A stretch of 64,000 bases of DNA from Sesamum alatum. Taxonomy: Eukaryota > Streptophyta > Magnoliopsida > Lamiales > Pedaliaceae. Location: NCBI GenBank assembly GCA_034509735.1, contig JACGWO010000011.1:24536979-24600978 (forward strand), given 5' to 3'. The stretch's first letter is position 1; each line of letters begins with the position of its first letter. A program made the position numbers and the translations under genes. Below are positions 1 through 11,954 of this stretch, piece after piece. A model generated the notes under the pieces. It was given only the letters and a program-made list of their open reading frames with translations. It made no database searches and had not been told where the DNA came from.

Positions 1-780
1 ACATTTTAGTAAGTTTTGATATTTTTTTTGTAAATGAATATTTTGTATAATGCATATTAATTTTATTGTTATATTAAAATCCATTTCATAAAATGTATTT
101 ATTTCTAAATTTATCATGTATTAGAATTATTAAGCAATAACTCATATTTCAGTTTTAGGAGATATTAATATATGGTATTTTAGTTTATATTATCTACTAC
201 AACAAAATGCGTTTATTTCAAAATCATCATATATTAGAATTATTAGTTAATATCTCATATTTTAGTTTTAGATGATATTAAAATATGGTATTTTAATTTA
301 TATTATCTAAAAACACGCTTAATCAACAACTTAGTACGATTTGATTTTTTTTTTAAATAAATATTTAATACAATTCATATGAATTTTTTTTGTTATATCA
401 ATTTTCACTACAACAAAATGCATTTATTTCAAAATTCATCATATATTATAATTATTAGTCAATATCTCATATTTTAGTTTTAGATGATATTAAAATATGG
501 TATTTTTATTTGTACTATCTAGAAACAAGCTTAATCAGCCATTTAATACATTTCAATAATATTTTTATAAATAAATATTTCATACAATTCATAGGAAGTT
601 CATCGTTATAATTTCAATATCTACTACAACAAAATGCATTTGTTTCAAAATTCACCATACAAAGTAGTAGTCAATATCTCATATTTAAGTTGTAGATGAC
701 ATTAAAATATGATATTTTGGTTTATATTGTCTAGAAACATGCTTAATCAATAATTTTTTTAAAATACGTATTTAACACAA
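1..780. repeat. Satellite-like tandem repeat, ~210 bp monomer
   Basis: The motif CTACAACAAAATGC recurs near 198, 413 and 617. The motif ATTAAAATATGGTATTTT recurs near 277 and 489, with a diverged copy near 703. Both give a spacing of about 205-214 bp. An earlier diverged copy near 160 is only about 117 bp upstream, so the first monomer looks internally deleted. The monomers are very AT-rich, have no coding potential, and the array probably continues to the left of the window. Confidence 0.7.
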
Positions 781-1190
781 TTCATATGAATTTTGTATAA
801 TCCATATACTTTTTTGTTGTTTTGAAAAAAAAAAAATTCAAATTTGAGCTCAAGCCTGTAGACCCAAGCTCGTTGGCTCAAGCTCGGCTCGTTTGCAGCC
901 CTAATCCTGCTGGATAATATGCATCCAACACCACAAGGGCATCGATCTCGACCCATACATTTAAATATCCTTGATCCCATGCATGCTCTACGCCTCTCAC
1001 CACCGCAAAGAGTTCCACAAATTATTCGTTTGCTTGTTTAATGCAATGTAAGAGAGGAGACTATTTGCAGCCCAAATTTCAAATTTAAAGTTGGAAATAT
1101 AATGACAAGAAAAGTTAAGATAAGAGAAAAAGAAAATGCGGGAGAGGAAAGAGATTTTCCAAGCTTTGATTGCACAAAAATAAGGACAAA
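781..1190. other. Gene-free stretch with transposon-end-like fragment
   Basis: No gene is seen. Around 838-903 is a GC-richer fragment rich in GAGCTC and AAGCTCG motifs. A similar inverted motif occurs near 36020-36062 next to a microsatellite. This kind of sequence is common at plant DNA-transposon ends, but no complete element can be bounded. The last ~250 bp probably include the 3' flank and UTR of the neighbouring minus-strand BTB gene. Confidence 0.35.
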
Positions 1191-1435
1191 TCACATCTTA
1201 CGTTTTCCCTGCAGAAGCCTAAAAGCAACCCTCGTAGTTAAGGGCATACAATCACCCTATTTACAGCTTGGTAATTTCTCATCATCTGCAGATGTTAAAA
1301 GGCAACAAATGTGTAGTCAGTACTTCAAGTTAGCAAATCAATCAGGAGCCAAAACACCGCCTGTTTTCCTTCGATAAATGACATAAAAGGTAAGAAGATT
1401 CAAGGATTACTTCCGCTCTGTATTTCAAATGTGTG

Positions 1436-4400
1436 TCATTTGATGGAAAGCTCAGCTCTAAGATGGAGTATGTCGTTGATGAAATAGTTACTCTCGTCGG
1501 CCATGAAAGAAGTCCACGGAATGCTGAACAAATTTCGATAACCGACTGCCTTTCCACCAGTAAAAGTGTAGTTACCTTTGTATTTGCTAATGAAATCTTC
1601 TGTGGGTTTTGATCTGGCTGCAAATTCATAGTCAACAGCGAATTTTGCGCAACCCTTTTCTTGCATCCCCAGGAAAAGACCAAAACAGTGAAACGAGCTC
1701 TGTTGATCCATGTTGCAATGTGCAGACAGGAAGAACCCTTGCCCGCCCAGGTGGAAAGCTTGAGAATACACCCGTCCAGATGGGAACAAATTGGCACATT
1801 CTTCACGTTTAAGATCTAAGTAGACAACACATTGGTGGCGTGGGAATTCAAACTCAAGTACCTTAACGGGCCTGTATTTGTATGCCCGCTCCACGAAGCG
1901 ACGGCTTGTGGTGGCTGACTCCTCCTCCTCAACGGCATGCACTCTCTGGCGATGTGGGGACTCAGCCTTGAAAAATAGGGCATCAAGCACGGCTTTAGCG
2001 GCAAAATCATGATTGAAGTCATTGCAGGTCAAAACCTTCCTCAGCTTCCTTGAAGTCATGTAAGGAAAACGAATATAGCGACCCAATCGTGTACAAAGGA
2101 CATCCCTTCGCTCCTCCAGCTTTTGATAATGGGTTCTAGTCCACTTCAGCACGAAGTCATAAACAGCATCCTCTGAGGCCACCTGAAGATCATCGCTGGA
2201 CAAGATTGCCTCAACTCCAGCCAGAGGCAAATCCAGAACTTCATCTTGATACCTGCCCAAAATATCAAGGCATAAACAGACGTCATGTGCAGCAAAGTGT
2301 TTAAATAGAGCTTCCAGAAAAGTCTTATGATGACTAACAAAAAAGGGAAGTAGATACGACTGACATATTGGTTAAAACATTTACCACAAGACAGAACATA
2401 AATACGAGTTTTCTTCATCTTTCCCCTTACTTCGACGAAGGGCCAGGGAAACAAAGGAGGATCAAGAGAACTCACTTTGACATATCTTTATAACGAGAAG
2501 CTAAGAATCGTCTTGCTGTCTCAGTCAGTGGTTGAACTGCATCAGCCATTAGGACACTAGAAGGAAGATCCAGATATAGTAATGCCGACTCTGGAGTCAT
2601 GGGCAAGTTTCTTAATAAACGACTGCAATGTCTCATGCATGAAGCTACCTCAAACTTGTCAGCAGCCATAAGCACATCCAATAAAGCAGGAGCTGTATTG
2701 ATGCTTAATGTACTGCTATACATGAAATTCAGGAGTTCCATGAGTGCAGCTTCCTCTGTCCCATAGAAAAAATGTGCAAGTTATACTTAAAAGTCATGCA
2801 GTTCCACGCAACAGCCTGTGTTTGTCTGATAAAATTGGAGGTGGTTGTGCAGCAAACAATGACTTAGATAAAACTCCCTTACCACAAACTGTATCTAAAG
2901 TAATATGCTATTACTTAATGTACAATGCGCCTAACCACTAAAAAGCAACGACACATGAGAAAATTACATGGGGGGGGAAAAGAGCTCAGGATTAAAAAGG
3001 GTTTAAAAGTATTTCCTCCAAAAGAAGCTGAACAACTGCATCAAAGTGGCATGTTATGAAAATGCAATGAACCACCATATGCACTAGAAGCAAGGTCTCC
3101 TTTAGTTATTTTCACATTGAAAGTAAGCACATACCGGAGGCATGAATCCTCAGGGTTACATGTCTCTGTTCTGATTCCATCATACCATTTGAGAACAACT
3201 ACAAAAAGAAAAGAAGAAAATAATTCATACACCAAATCCTACAAAGACAAGCACATATAAAAAACATCAAACAGAGACTACAAGTACCTTATAGAAAAAG
3301 GGACTCTTTGCCGCTAAGATGGGAGAGCTAATATGCAAGGTTTTAACTCTTAGAACTCTCGAACCATCTTCGGACCAGCTTGAATCATCACTATGTGCAG
3401 CTTCATCTCCTGCAGTTAGCAATACACGAAACACAATTACCATTTAGAGAAGAAATTATAACTATAGAACACTAGTTCTCTGTGAAAAGTTGCTTAACAA
3501 TTGAGGAACTTCAAATGTTCATTTCCATATTATGCGCATCCCCACAAGAATGTTGTTTGAAAATTATCGGATGGCAGTAAGTATAACGCAAGTAAAACTC
3601 TACCCTGAACACTGATGTAAAACTTAAGAGACACAACACTAATTTAGTAGGGTGCTAACCACTAAATGAAAACAAATTCCTGAATTTCAGAGAGACGATT
3701 TACGCAAGTTCACACTTAGCGCAGAAACCTGATCTTGAATCCACCGTTGCAACAACTACTTCTATCAAATACTTTACAGGATTTCTAGCTACAATTGAAC
3801 AAGTATTTATATCACACACTTCACAAGATTTCATCCACTAAGCCATGGAGCAGACCAAGCAGACCAGCTTGTGCCACCTAAATCAAATGGGCCGACATTT
3901 GGATGCACCAATAACATGTTCTGTATACGACTATTACATAAACTTTCTTTTGACTCATTGATCCAAGAATTTTTTCTATCAGAATCAAGGAAATTACTTG
4001 TGATAATGCAATTAGATAATAAATTCCACATGATGACTAAGGAATTGATATTGAATTAGTATTTATGTTTTGTGTTTTAATACCTGATGGTGAATCTTCT
4101 GTTGTGGGAATTTCTTCTTCATCGTGATTCTCATCACCATCACCCTCTTCAGCATCTGGCTGACAATCCAAAATCTGCTCTTCAGGACAATTGTTGATAT
4201 CCAAAGCTGCAAACGAGTGGCACATGTCTGATTAAGATGAGCACAACCCATACCAGCATAAGAATGAGTAGAGGTCCAAAATATGTGCAAAAGGGCATCA
4301 GCAAATCAGTCATCCAAAGAAAGATCTGGATAAATGTCAGTTGATAATAGCAGCCTATAAACTCCTACAATAGAGAAGACAAAATAATAATAAAAACACA

Positions 4401-4942
4401 TACATAGGCCGAACCTAAAGAAAATGAACAGAAATTCATTTAACCATAAAAAGGAGAATATGGAGGTAAAAACTTCCCTAAATTGTGTAATAGAAACAGC
4501 TTAATTCCATAATATGATAGGAGAAATGAGATGAATCAATACACAGATTCTCCAACGTCCCAATTCAATGTTGGAAAATGCAGATGACAAGTAGTTCAGA
4601 AATCCAAAGATTTATTCTTTTTATTCAATACAGTGGCTATAACACTTGGAATGAGATTGAAACTATCACTAATTTCCGGAGAACACAACATTTAGATAAC
4701 ACAAACCCTGCTTATAACACCCACCTTCAGCATGCTTAATAAAGAGACTCATCACATAGCTCAGCTTCTTTTCTACATATAATATCTGATATATACTCTT
4801 GAGATTATTTTCCCAGAAATACTCCTGCAGAGTCACAATATGATGAAACTCCACTAAAACAATCATTGCAAAAAAACTATCCTTTACGTATCCATATATG
4901 ACTGACAAAATGAATTAAACACCATAAATTTCAGCACAGAAT

Positions 4943-4984
<42 letters not shown>

Positions 4985-5509
4985 GTTACAGAAATCAATC
5001 CCAAGTATCTTCTTTTGTTATTTTTTGAAAACCAAGGTGCGCAAGCTAAAAGGATTACATAACCAAGCAACCAAGTTAGAGTATAATTTTCAAATTTGTA
5101 AATGAAATTCAAACCAAGCTTGAATCTTGCGTTTTCCGGACCCACGCATTACAGGCACACAAATAACCACACCAACAACGAAATCCATCAAAGCCCAGAA
5201 ACAACAAGCAAACACCACATCATTGACTAAAAGCTTGACCGCCTCACCATTCTCCTTTTTCGCAACATTCCCACGACGCCGTTTGCTTTTGCGCGCGGCC
5301 CAGTCCGCTAGGGTTTTGCACGCCTCGGATTCTGGTCGGGCCTCCATTGGATCCGCCACAATCTCGATCCGGAGAACCCTGTCGGAAAAATTGCTGTCGT
5401 TGAAGGCGAACCCAAAGTCCTGGTCTCGGCTTCCCGCCGGCGAGGTGGTGTATTTGGAGCCCATGGCGGTGGCCATCGGGTCGAAAAGATCCAGACCCGA
5501 ATCCCTCAT
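1436..5509 (-). CDS. POB1: BTB/POZ-BACK protein POB1/LRB (CUL3 substrate adaptor)
   Basis: Six exons (minus): 5509-5248, 4206-4084, 3409-3288, 3198-3135, 2755-2476, 2252-1436. All junctions are GT-AG and the joined frame encodes 555 residues, close to the ~561 of Arabidopsis POB1/LRB proteins. Visible in order: the family N-terminal segment [13 protein letters not shown], a basic KSKRRRGN stretch (possible nuclear signal), an acidic linker (exon 2), a BTB fold (about residues 145-235, with [17 protein letters not shown] and [16 protein letters not shown]), a BACK region, then a highly conserved C-terminal domain ([19 protein letters not shown]). Family members are nuclear adaptors for CUL3 E3 ligases that act on phytochromes and PIF3 in light signalling. 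The start at 5509 fits the family; an in-frame ATG 33 bp upstream (5542) would add 11 residues. Intron 1 carries a CA/TA microsatellite. No lesion is seen. Confidence 0.95.
4942..4984. repeat. (CA)n(TA)n compound microsatellite in POB1 intron 1
   Basis: A CA run of about nine units is followed directly by a TA run of about 13 units. It lies inside the first intron of the BTB gene and would be a length-polymorphic marker. Confidence 0.9.
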
Positions 5510-5614
5510 AATTACCTCTCTCTCTCCCTCCCTCCCTCTCAAAAGCCACAGTTTATCAACTCAAGAACAGTGCGGAGAGCGAGTGGGGCAGGAAGATGTA
5601 CGGATGGGCGACGC

Positions 5615-5622
5615 TTTTTATA
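5615..5622 (-). promoter_or_regulatory. Probable TATA box of the POB1 gene
   Basis: TATAAAAA on the minus strand, about 106 bp upstream of the start codon at 5509. This implies transcription starting near 5590 and a 5'UTR of roughly 80 nt containing a CT/GA-rich tract. Position and sequence are the only evidence. Confidence 0.5.
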
Positions 5623-5777
5623 CTGAATTTGAATCTCTTCTATCTGATTTGCCCTCAGTTTTTGCAAAATTGATATTATCAAGATTTTGTATAAATAGTT
5701 TAATTTTGTAAATTAATTTTTCAAATTTCTTTTTTTTTTTCTTTTGATTGAAGTTGGAACCTTAATAATTTTAAAAA

Positions 5778-6221
5778 GAGTTAATTACACTTAGACCCTC
5801 TTAAAAATACAAAATTACATTATTCCCCAAAAAAATTGAAATTACACTTATACCACCTCCGAAAATTCTTCATTTGCACCTAATTCTCATCCATTAAAGT
5901 TTGGACGGGAAATGTTCACATCAATAAAAATAATTACATAAAGTTTCAAAAATATTATAATGTTGACCCCACTCCATATATATACTTTACATTTATCCCT
6001 TTATAAGTACAAAATTATACATGAGAATATTAAATGAGGGGGAAATTGAAAATTTATGTTATTGTTTTTGTTGACGTGAATATTTTCCGTCCAAACTCTA
6101 ATGGATGGGGGTCAGGTATAAATGGATAATTTTTGAAGGGGCTATAAGTATAATTTTAAAACTTCTCTTTTGGAGAAAGTATAATTTTGCATTTTTAGGA
6201 AGGTGTAAGTGTAATTAACCC
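5778..6221. mobile_element. Hairpin MITE (family A), MULE-like
   Basis: A 444 bp imperfect palindrome. The left end GAGTTAATTACACTTAGAC is the inverse of the right end GTCTAAGTGTAATTAACCC with a few changes, and the arms pair over most of their length. Flanking 9-mers TTTTAAAAA (5769-5777) and TTTTAAACT (6222-6230) match at 7 of 9 positions, as expected for an aged 9-bp target-site duplication. There is no coding capacity. A second copy is at 11759-15062. Confidence 0.7.
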
Positions 6222-6304
6222 TTTTAAACTAGAGGTGTGTATTTGCTCAAACATAATTTTTTCAGTAAATAAAAAATTGTTACATCCACAATTAATAAAT
6301 TATT

Positions 6305-6850
6305 GGGTAAATTACGTTGATATCCCAAAGGTTAGATCAAATTATACAAATATCTCATATTTTTTATAAAATTACAGTTATACCCCTAAGGGGTGTTACT
6401 GTAATATCTTTTGTAAAATTACCCTAATCTCTTATAAAATTATAGCTGCACCTCTAAGGGGTGTTACTGTAATATTTTTTATGGAGTGTCTTTGAATAGG
6501 AAGTGTAGCTGTAATTTCGTAAAAGATAGGGAATGTTTGTGTATTTTGATCTAACCTCAGGAGGTGTCATTGTGATTTACCCTAAATTATTTAAATTTAG
6601 GATAAATAAAGTATACAAACATCCCATGTCTTTTGTAAAATTACAACTATACCCCTAAGGGGTGCTAGTTAATATCTTTTGTAAAATTACCCTAATCTCT
6701 TATAAAATTACAACTACACCCCTAAGGGGTGTTACTGTAATATTTTGTATGGTGTGTTTTTTAATAGAAAGTGTAGCTGTAATTTCGTAAAAGATAGGGA
6801 GTGTTTGTGTATTTTCACCTAATCTCAGAGAGTGTTATTGTGATTTACCC
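6305..6850. mobile_element. Hairpin MITE with perfect 9-bp TSD, tandemly duplicated
   Basis: The first unit (6305-6582, 278 bp) begins GGGTAAATTACGTTGAT and ends ATTGTGATTTACCC. It is flanked by TAAATTATT at 6296-6304 and 6583-6591, a perfect 9-bp duplication. A second, slightly deleted unit (about 6600-6850) repeats the same internal sequence, including two CCCCTAAGGGGTG palindromes per unit. It is followed by TAAAGTATT, a mutated copy of the flank. The arrangement suggests tandem duplication of element plus flank. Confidence 0.75.
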
Positions 6851-7427
6851 TAAAGTATTTAAATGAATAATACAAAAAGAAAATAAAATTTGTAAAAAGA
6901 ATTGATAATACATAATAGTTAAAAAAAATGAAAAAGAAATAGAGACAACTTATAAATTCAACTTTGCAGACCATAACACTAGACGGGTGCAATTCAATTA
7001 GGTATAGTATAGTAAAAGTATCTTTCAACTCTAAAATCAAATTACAACAAAAATACACGTAAGAGATTCTAAATAATTTTATAATAATAGTATTTCAAAA
7101 TTCATATTTATTCTAAGGTTCAATTACACAAAAAATTCTTATCATCTGTAAAATTGCAATACACTCCCTAATGGGGTGTCGACGTAATGCCGGAATATTT
7201 GTATAAATTTTTCCTCCTTATAAGGTATTTAGAGACCATGCTTGTAATTTTGCAATAGACAAAAACTTAAATATAAGTATCGATGTAATTTATCCTAATT
7301 TTGAGATAATTTCAGAGAATAAAAAGGTTGAACAGTTTGAAAATTATGATACATTAAATTATGATAACTTAAATTGGTCACTAATGGAAGTGGCCCATGA
7401 TGTGGTAGTCCATATAAAATAGATTAT
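6851..7427. other. AT-rich gene-free stretch
   Basis: No gene. A short imperfect inverted repeat (about 7117-7300) has ends resembling other hairpin elements here (TTCAATTACAC versus GTAATTTATCC), but no target-site duplication was found. The rest is AT-rich and featureless. Confidence 0.4.
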
Positions 7428-8264
7428 GGGAGTATTTGCAACAGTTTTTAATTTCAAAAAAGTAATTTTCGTAAAAAAAATTAAAAATTATAATAGAACA
7501 CAAATTAGGTTGTGTTTGTAAAAAAGTGAAAATCAGATCAAAATTAAATTGAATAGTGTTTGGGAAAAAAACACTTTGGAAACAAGTTTAATTAATTAAA
7601 AATCGTATTGTCCCATGTATTAAAAGATTCTGTTTTTACTCAATATTTGCAATTATCTCTTAATTATAATAATTATTTTTCCTCAAAAATAATAAATTTT
7701 TATCTCAATTAGTATATTTCATATTTAATTTTTTTAGTAAAATGATTATCATTTACATTATTAAAATATTCAATACTAATAGAAAAACTAGATGTTTAAT
7801 CCAATAATATTCCCATTCTATAATATAATTGTTCATTCATGCACAATAAATAAACTTGCACGATTGACAAAAAATTATTATTTTTAATTAATCATAGAAA
7901 TTTAATTTATATTTTTCTATAATTTAAATAAACTATAAAAAATTTAAAATATTGAATATGTGAAATTAAATTATTTAAAAATTCTAACGTCAACTTTAGA
8001 CAAGCAATTTTGAAAATAAATTAAAAAAGAAAAAAATCAAACTAAAATTATTATAATTAGGGTAAAGTAGTCTAAAAGGAAGTTGAATTTATTTACAAAA
8101 ACGCCAAAACAGCTAGAAGCACCCCCAAGGTGCTTTCAGCTTTTGGCTTAAAAGTGTTTTTCGTAGCAATTTTAGAAGCAGAATTTGGCATCCCAAATAC
8201 TTTAAAAGTGTTTTTTAGCATCTAGAGCTGAAAATATTTTTTTGAAACTTGCGCAAACACTCCC
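7428..8264. mobile_element. PIF/Tourist-like MITE, copy 1
   Basis: An 837 bp non-coding element. The left end GGGAGTATTTGC and right end GCAAACACTCCC are inverted repeats, flanked by 3-bp TAT on both sides. It is the same element as 8867-9756: shared interior includes TATAATAATTATTTTTCCTC and the subterminal AGCTAGAAGCACCCCC block followed by GCTTTTGGCTTAAAA. A 3-bp duplication and GGGxxTGTTTGx ends fit the PIF/Harbinger (Tourist) group, although TAT is not the usual TTA/TAA. Superfamily assignment is inference. Confidence 0.7.
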
Positions 8265-8790
8265 TATATATTTAATTGATCTGAGTATCTCACATACATG
8301 TTAAGGATTGTGTCTACACTTTGCATGTTAATCAAGGTTTTTATAAATGATTTATTATCATCAAAAATTAAAATCTAACTACGTGGGATCAATACACAAG
8401 CCAGAACAGACGTTTACCCTCATCAAGCGCATTATCAATTTTATTTTATTTTTTAGGAAAAAAGAAGCGCATTATCAATTATTCAAACCTGCATCGTTGT
8501 GCGGTAACGTTTGATCTTAAGCCTGTTTTTTCTCATTTTTGTAACAAAAAATGATTTGAGCATGAATTCATGTGCTCTAATAAATTCATTTTTCAGTTAT
8601 AAAGTATTTTATTTTATTTGTTGATAGACATGTGATGACAAACTTTAGATTTTGAATAATAATTATAGCTCAAATTCAACATTTTATGACTCTTATAATT
8701 ACATTTGACACGAATTATTATGCCGGTAGTCTTTCTCTCTGTTTCTTTTAATATATAAAAAGGAAGTCAATAATGGTGTCTCTTTATCTA

Positions 8791-10205
8791 GGGATAATTA
8801 CACCTTCTTCCCTAAAATTTGGTGTAATTATATGTAAATCCCATGTGATTTAAAAAATTACATTTAGGAAGTGTTTGCAAGAGATTCTACTTTTAAATAA
8901 GTGATTTTCGTAGAAAAAGTTGGAAGTTGTAGCAGAATCAAAAGTGAGTAGTGTTTGTAAAAAAAAGTGAAAAGTAGATGAAAGCTAAATTGGTAGTGTT
9001 TGGGAGAAAAGTACTTCTAAAACACGTTTAACTGGTTAAAGACCATTTTGTCCTCATGCATTAAACAGATGTTATTTTACCTTAATATTTGCACTTATAT
9101 CTTGATTATAATAATTATTTTTCCTCAAAAATAGTAATTTTTATTTCAATTAGTATATCTCATATTTAATTTTTTACAAAATGATTATAACTTACATTAT
9201 TACAATATTCAATATTAATAAAAAAAATTAGATGTTTAGTTAAATGATGTACCTATTATAATATAATTGTTCATTCATACACAATAAATAAACTTATAAT
9301 ATTGACAAAATAATTATTATTTTTTAATTAATCCTAGCAATTTAATTTATATTTTGCTATGATCTAGGAATAATATCATATAATATAGAAAACAAAATAG
9401 TAAAATTTTAAAATATCAAACATGTGAAATTATAAATTTTGTTAGTGATAAATTATTCAAATTATTTAAAATTTCTAACATCAACTTTAGATGAGCAATT
9501 TGGAAAATACATTAAAAAGGATAAACTCGAATTAAAATTATTATATGAGGGTAAAGTAGTCTAAAAATAAGTTAAATTTATTTACAAAAAAACCAAAGCA
9601 GCTAGAAGCACCCCCTAAGGTGCTTCCAGCTTTTGGCTTAAAAATGCTTTCCGTAGCAGTTCCAGAAGCAGAAGTTAACATAACAAACACCTCAAAAGTG
9701 CTTTTCAGCATCTAGAAGCTGAAAAACATTTTTTTAAAGCCCGCGCAAACACTCCCTTAGTACGCTTGAAGTTTACTTCTACCTAACAAATAGGTTCCTC
9801 CATTAGTCAAAATTCAACGAATTTGTTGATATTAAAAAAAAAAACGAATGAAAATCGATATTTACCCTCAACTAACTTATTAAATCTTTTATGACTAAAT
9901 TACCCTTATAACGGTGAAGATATACTTCCTCACTTGCATTAATGTGTGAAGATATATAAAGGTATTTTGGGCTAAAAATATCTATTTGACTTATAATAAG
10001 TCAGTAATAAGTCAATCGATAGTAAATATTTGACTTTCAATCAATTTTTTTTTCTAATATTGACAAATTCAATAATTTTTGATTAACGGATGCACCTATT
10101 TGTTAGACAAAAGAAAACCTGAGGAGTACTAAATGTAATTTTGCAAACTATAGGGGATCTACGTATAGTTAAACCAAACCTCAGGGGATGGGGTGTAATT
10201 ATCCC
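8791..10205. mobile_element. Hairpin element carrying an inserted PIF-like MITE
   Basis: The left end GGGATAATTACACC and right end GGTGTAATTATCCC are perfect inverted repeats. The arms (for example ACAAATAGGTTCCTCCATTA near 9785 and its inverse near 10080-10110) pair. Flanking 9-mers CTTTATCTA (8782-8790) and TTTTATTTA (10206-10214) agree at 7 of 9. The left arm is split by the element at 8867-9756; without it the hairpin is about 520 bp. The right flank 9-mer is also the target of the adjoining element at 10215. Confidence 0.6.
8867..9756. mobile_element. PIF/Tourist-like MITE, copy 2
   Basis: An 890 bp element, with ends GGAAGTGTTTGC and GCAAACACTCCC and TTA on both sides (8864-8866, 9757-9759). 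It is colinear with the copy at 7428-8264 over its whole length with scattered substitutions. TTA is the canonical PIF/Harbinger target. It inserted inside the hairpin element 8791-10205 and so is younger than it. Confidence 0.75.
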
Positions 10206-10214
10206 TTTTATTTA

Positions 10215-11013
10215 GGGTTAAATACAGTTACCACCCCTGAAGTATTCACCCTACATCAATTACCCCCCTAAAGTATTAAAACCTTCAAAAAAAAACCCTG
10301 ACCTTCTAAATCCTTTCATTTTTAAGTTCAAAAAGTCCATTTTATCCTTACTAAAAATTACTTTTTGAAAAAAAATTAAAGAAATTTTTAAAATACCAAA
10401 ACCACTCTTTTTTGAAAACTTTGTCTAATTCCAGTTTCACTTGTTCATCGAGCTCTTTTTTATTTTCATAATCCTAAAGTACTTGGAACTCATTTTTTTT
10501 TTAGTTTTCATTGTTTGTCAAATCAAATTAAAAATAAATTTATACATACATATATATATATACTTAAACAAATATACAATTAACAAAACCAAAAGAGTTG
10601 ATAATGAGCTAATAAGATATATAATATACAATTAATATATATTTATATATATGGTAAATTATATAAATGTGGTAATTATATGAATGTATAAATTTATTTT
10701 TAACTTGGTTTGACAAATAAGTGAAACTAAAATAAAATGAGCTCCAAATACTTTAGAATTATAAAAATAAAATGAGCTCGATGAACAAGTGAAAATATAA
10801 TTAGATAAAACTTAAAAAAAGAATGGTTTGGTATTTTAAAAATCCTTTTAATTTTTCTTTTCATAAATCAATTTTTAGTAAGGGTAAAATAGACTTTTTG
10901 AACTTCAAAATTAAAGGTGCTAGAAGGTCAGGGTTTTTTTTTAAGGTTTTAATACTTTAGGAGGGTAATTGATGTAAGGTGGATACTTTAGGAGTGGTAA
11001 CTGTATTTAACCC
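10215..11013. mobile_element. 799 bp hairpin element with perfect 9-bp TSD (MULE-like)
   Basis: Begins GGGTTAAATACAGTTACC and ends GGTAACTGTATTTAACCC. The two ~350 bp arms are near-complementary around an AT-rich centre near 10600. The flanking 9-mer TTTTATTTA is identical on both sides (10206-10214 and 11014-11022). Long terminal inverted repeats plus a 9-bp duplication are characteristic of Mutator-like elements. There is no coding capacity, so mobilisation would need a transposase elsewhere. Confidence 0.8.
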
Positions 11014-11022
11014 TTTTATTTA

Positions 11023-11749
11023 TGATTGATGATCTTTATATTGTTATTAAAATTTCTTCTTACTTAGTGTTATTAATTATTACGTAAAAATTCCTTAACA
11101 CAAACAAAGGATTGCAAAAAAGAATTTCAAAAATTAAAAAAAAAAAAGGAAAAAGTGATTAAAGCTCATAAAAAGAAATTAAAAAAAATGAGTGTTGTTA
11201 TTGTGTATAGAATGTTTAAAGTTATTACTATTATTTTTATTTGAAATTTTATTTTTTTGTAGAAAATAGTTATTCATATAAAGTAATGAGATAAGACCCA
11301 CTAATGATTATTTATTAAAATTTGTCATTGGTATTTGTGAAGGCAATATTCTGAAAAAATATAATTATAATCTAAATAAGTCAATTTCATTCCCACTTTC
11401 CTAGCCTCCTTTCAGCAAGACAACATTGACCCGCAATTTTAATTTATGAAAATCCCCTAAAAAAACAGAATAAGAAACAAAAATACCAATAATTTCTTTT
11501 AACATTTTTAAATTTTAAAGAAGAAATGAGCAAGAATCAAATAAAAGAAAATAAATACATATAATTAAGCAAGGTTTTTTTTCAAAAAGTATTCAAACTT
11601 TCATAAGCGAGCATTTTTACCTCCATAATTCAATGGTCAGAGAGTTTTATTCCACCAGCCACGTGGACTAAACACCAAATGAGGAAGTCGTCATATCATA
11701 TAATTATCAAGTATTTAAATTATAACGGACTCTCTTAAATTTATCATAA
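11023..11749. other. AT-rich gene-free stretch
   Basis: Nothing recognisable apart from homopolymer A/T runs. No open frame with protein-like composition. Confidence 0.5.
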
Positions 11750-11954
11750 TTATAAATAGGATTAATTACATTAGACTCCTTCTAAAAATATGAATTACAC
11801 TTTTTCTCAAAAAAGTTTTAAAATTATATTTATATGCCATCTGAAAATTCATCGTTTACACCTGACTTTCTTTCGTTAAGGTTTTAATGGGAAATGTTGA
11901 TTTAAACAAAAATAATTACGTTATTTTCTAATTTTGCTTCTCACTTAACATTTC

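Noticed and set aside
5127..5711. Plus-strand open frame (about 194 codons) over POB1 exon 1
   Set aside because: Antisense to a conserved coding exon and its promoter; shadow.
6305..6850. CRISPR-like repeat array from the recurring CCCCTAAGGGGTG motif
   Set aside because: Only a few irregularly spaced palindromes within a plant transposon; no spacers or cas genes.
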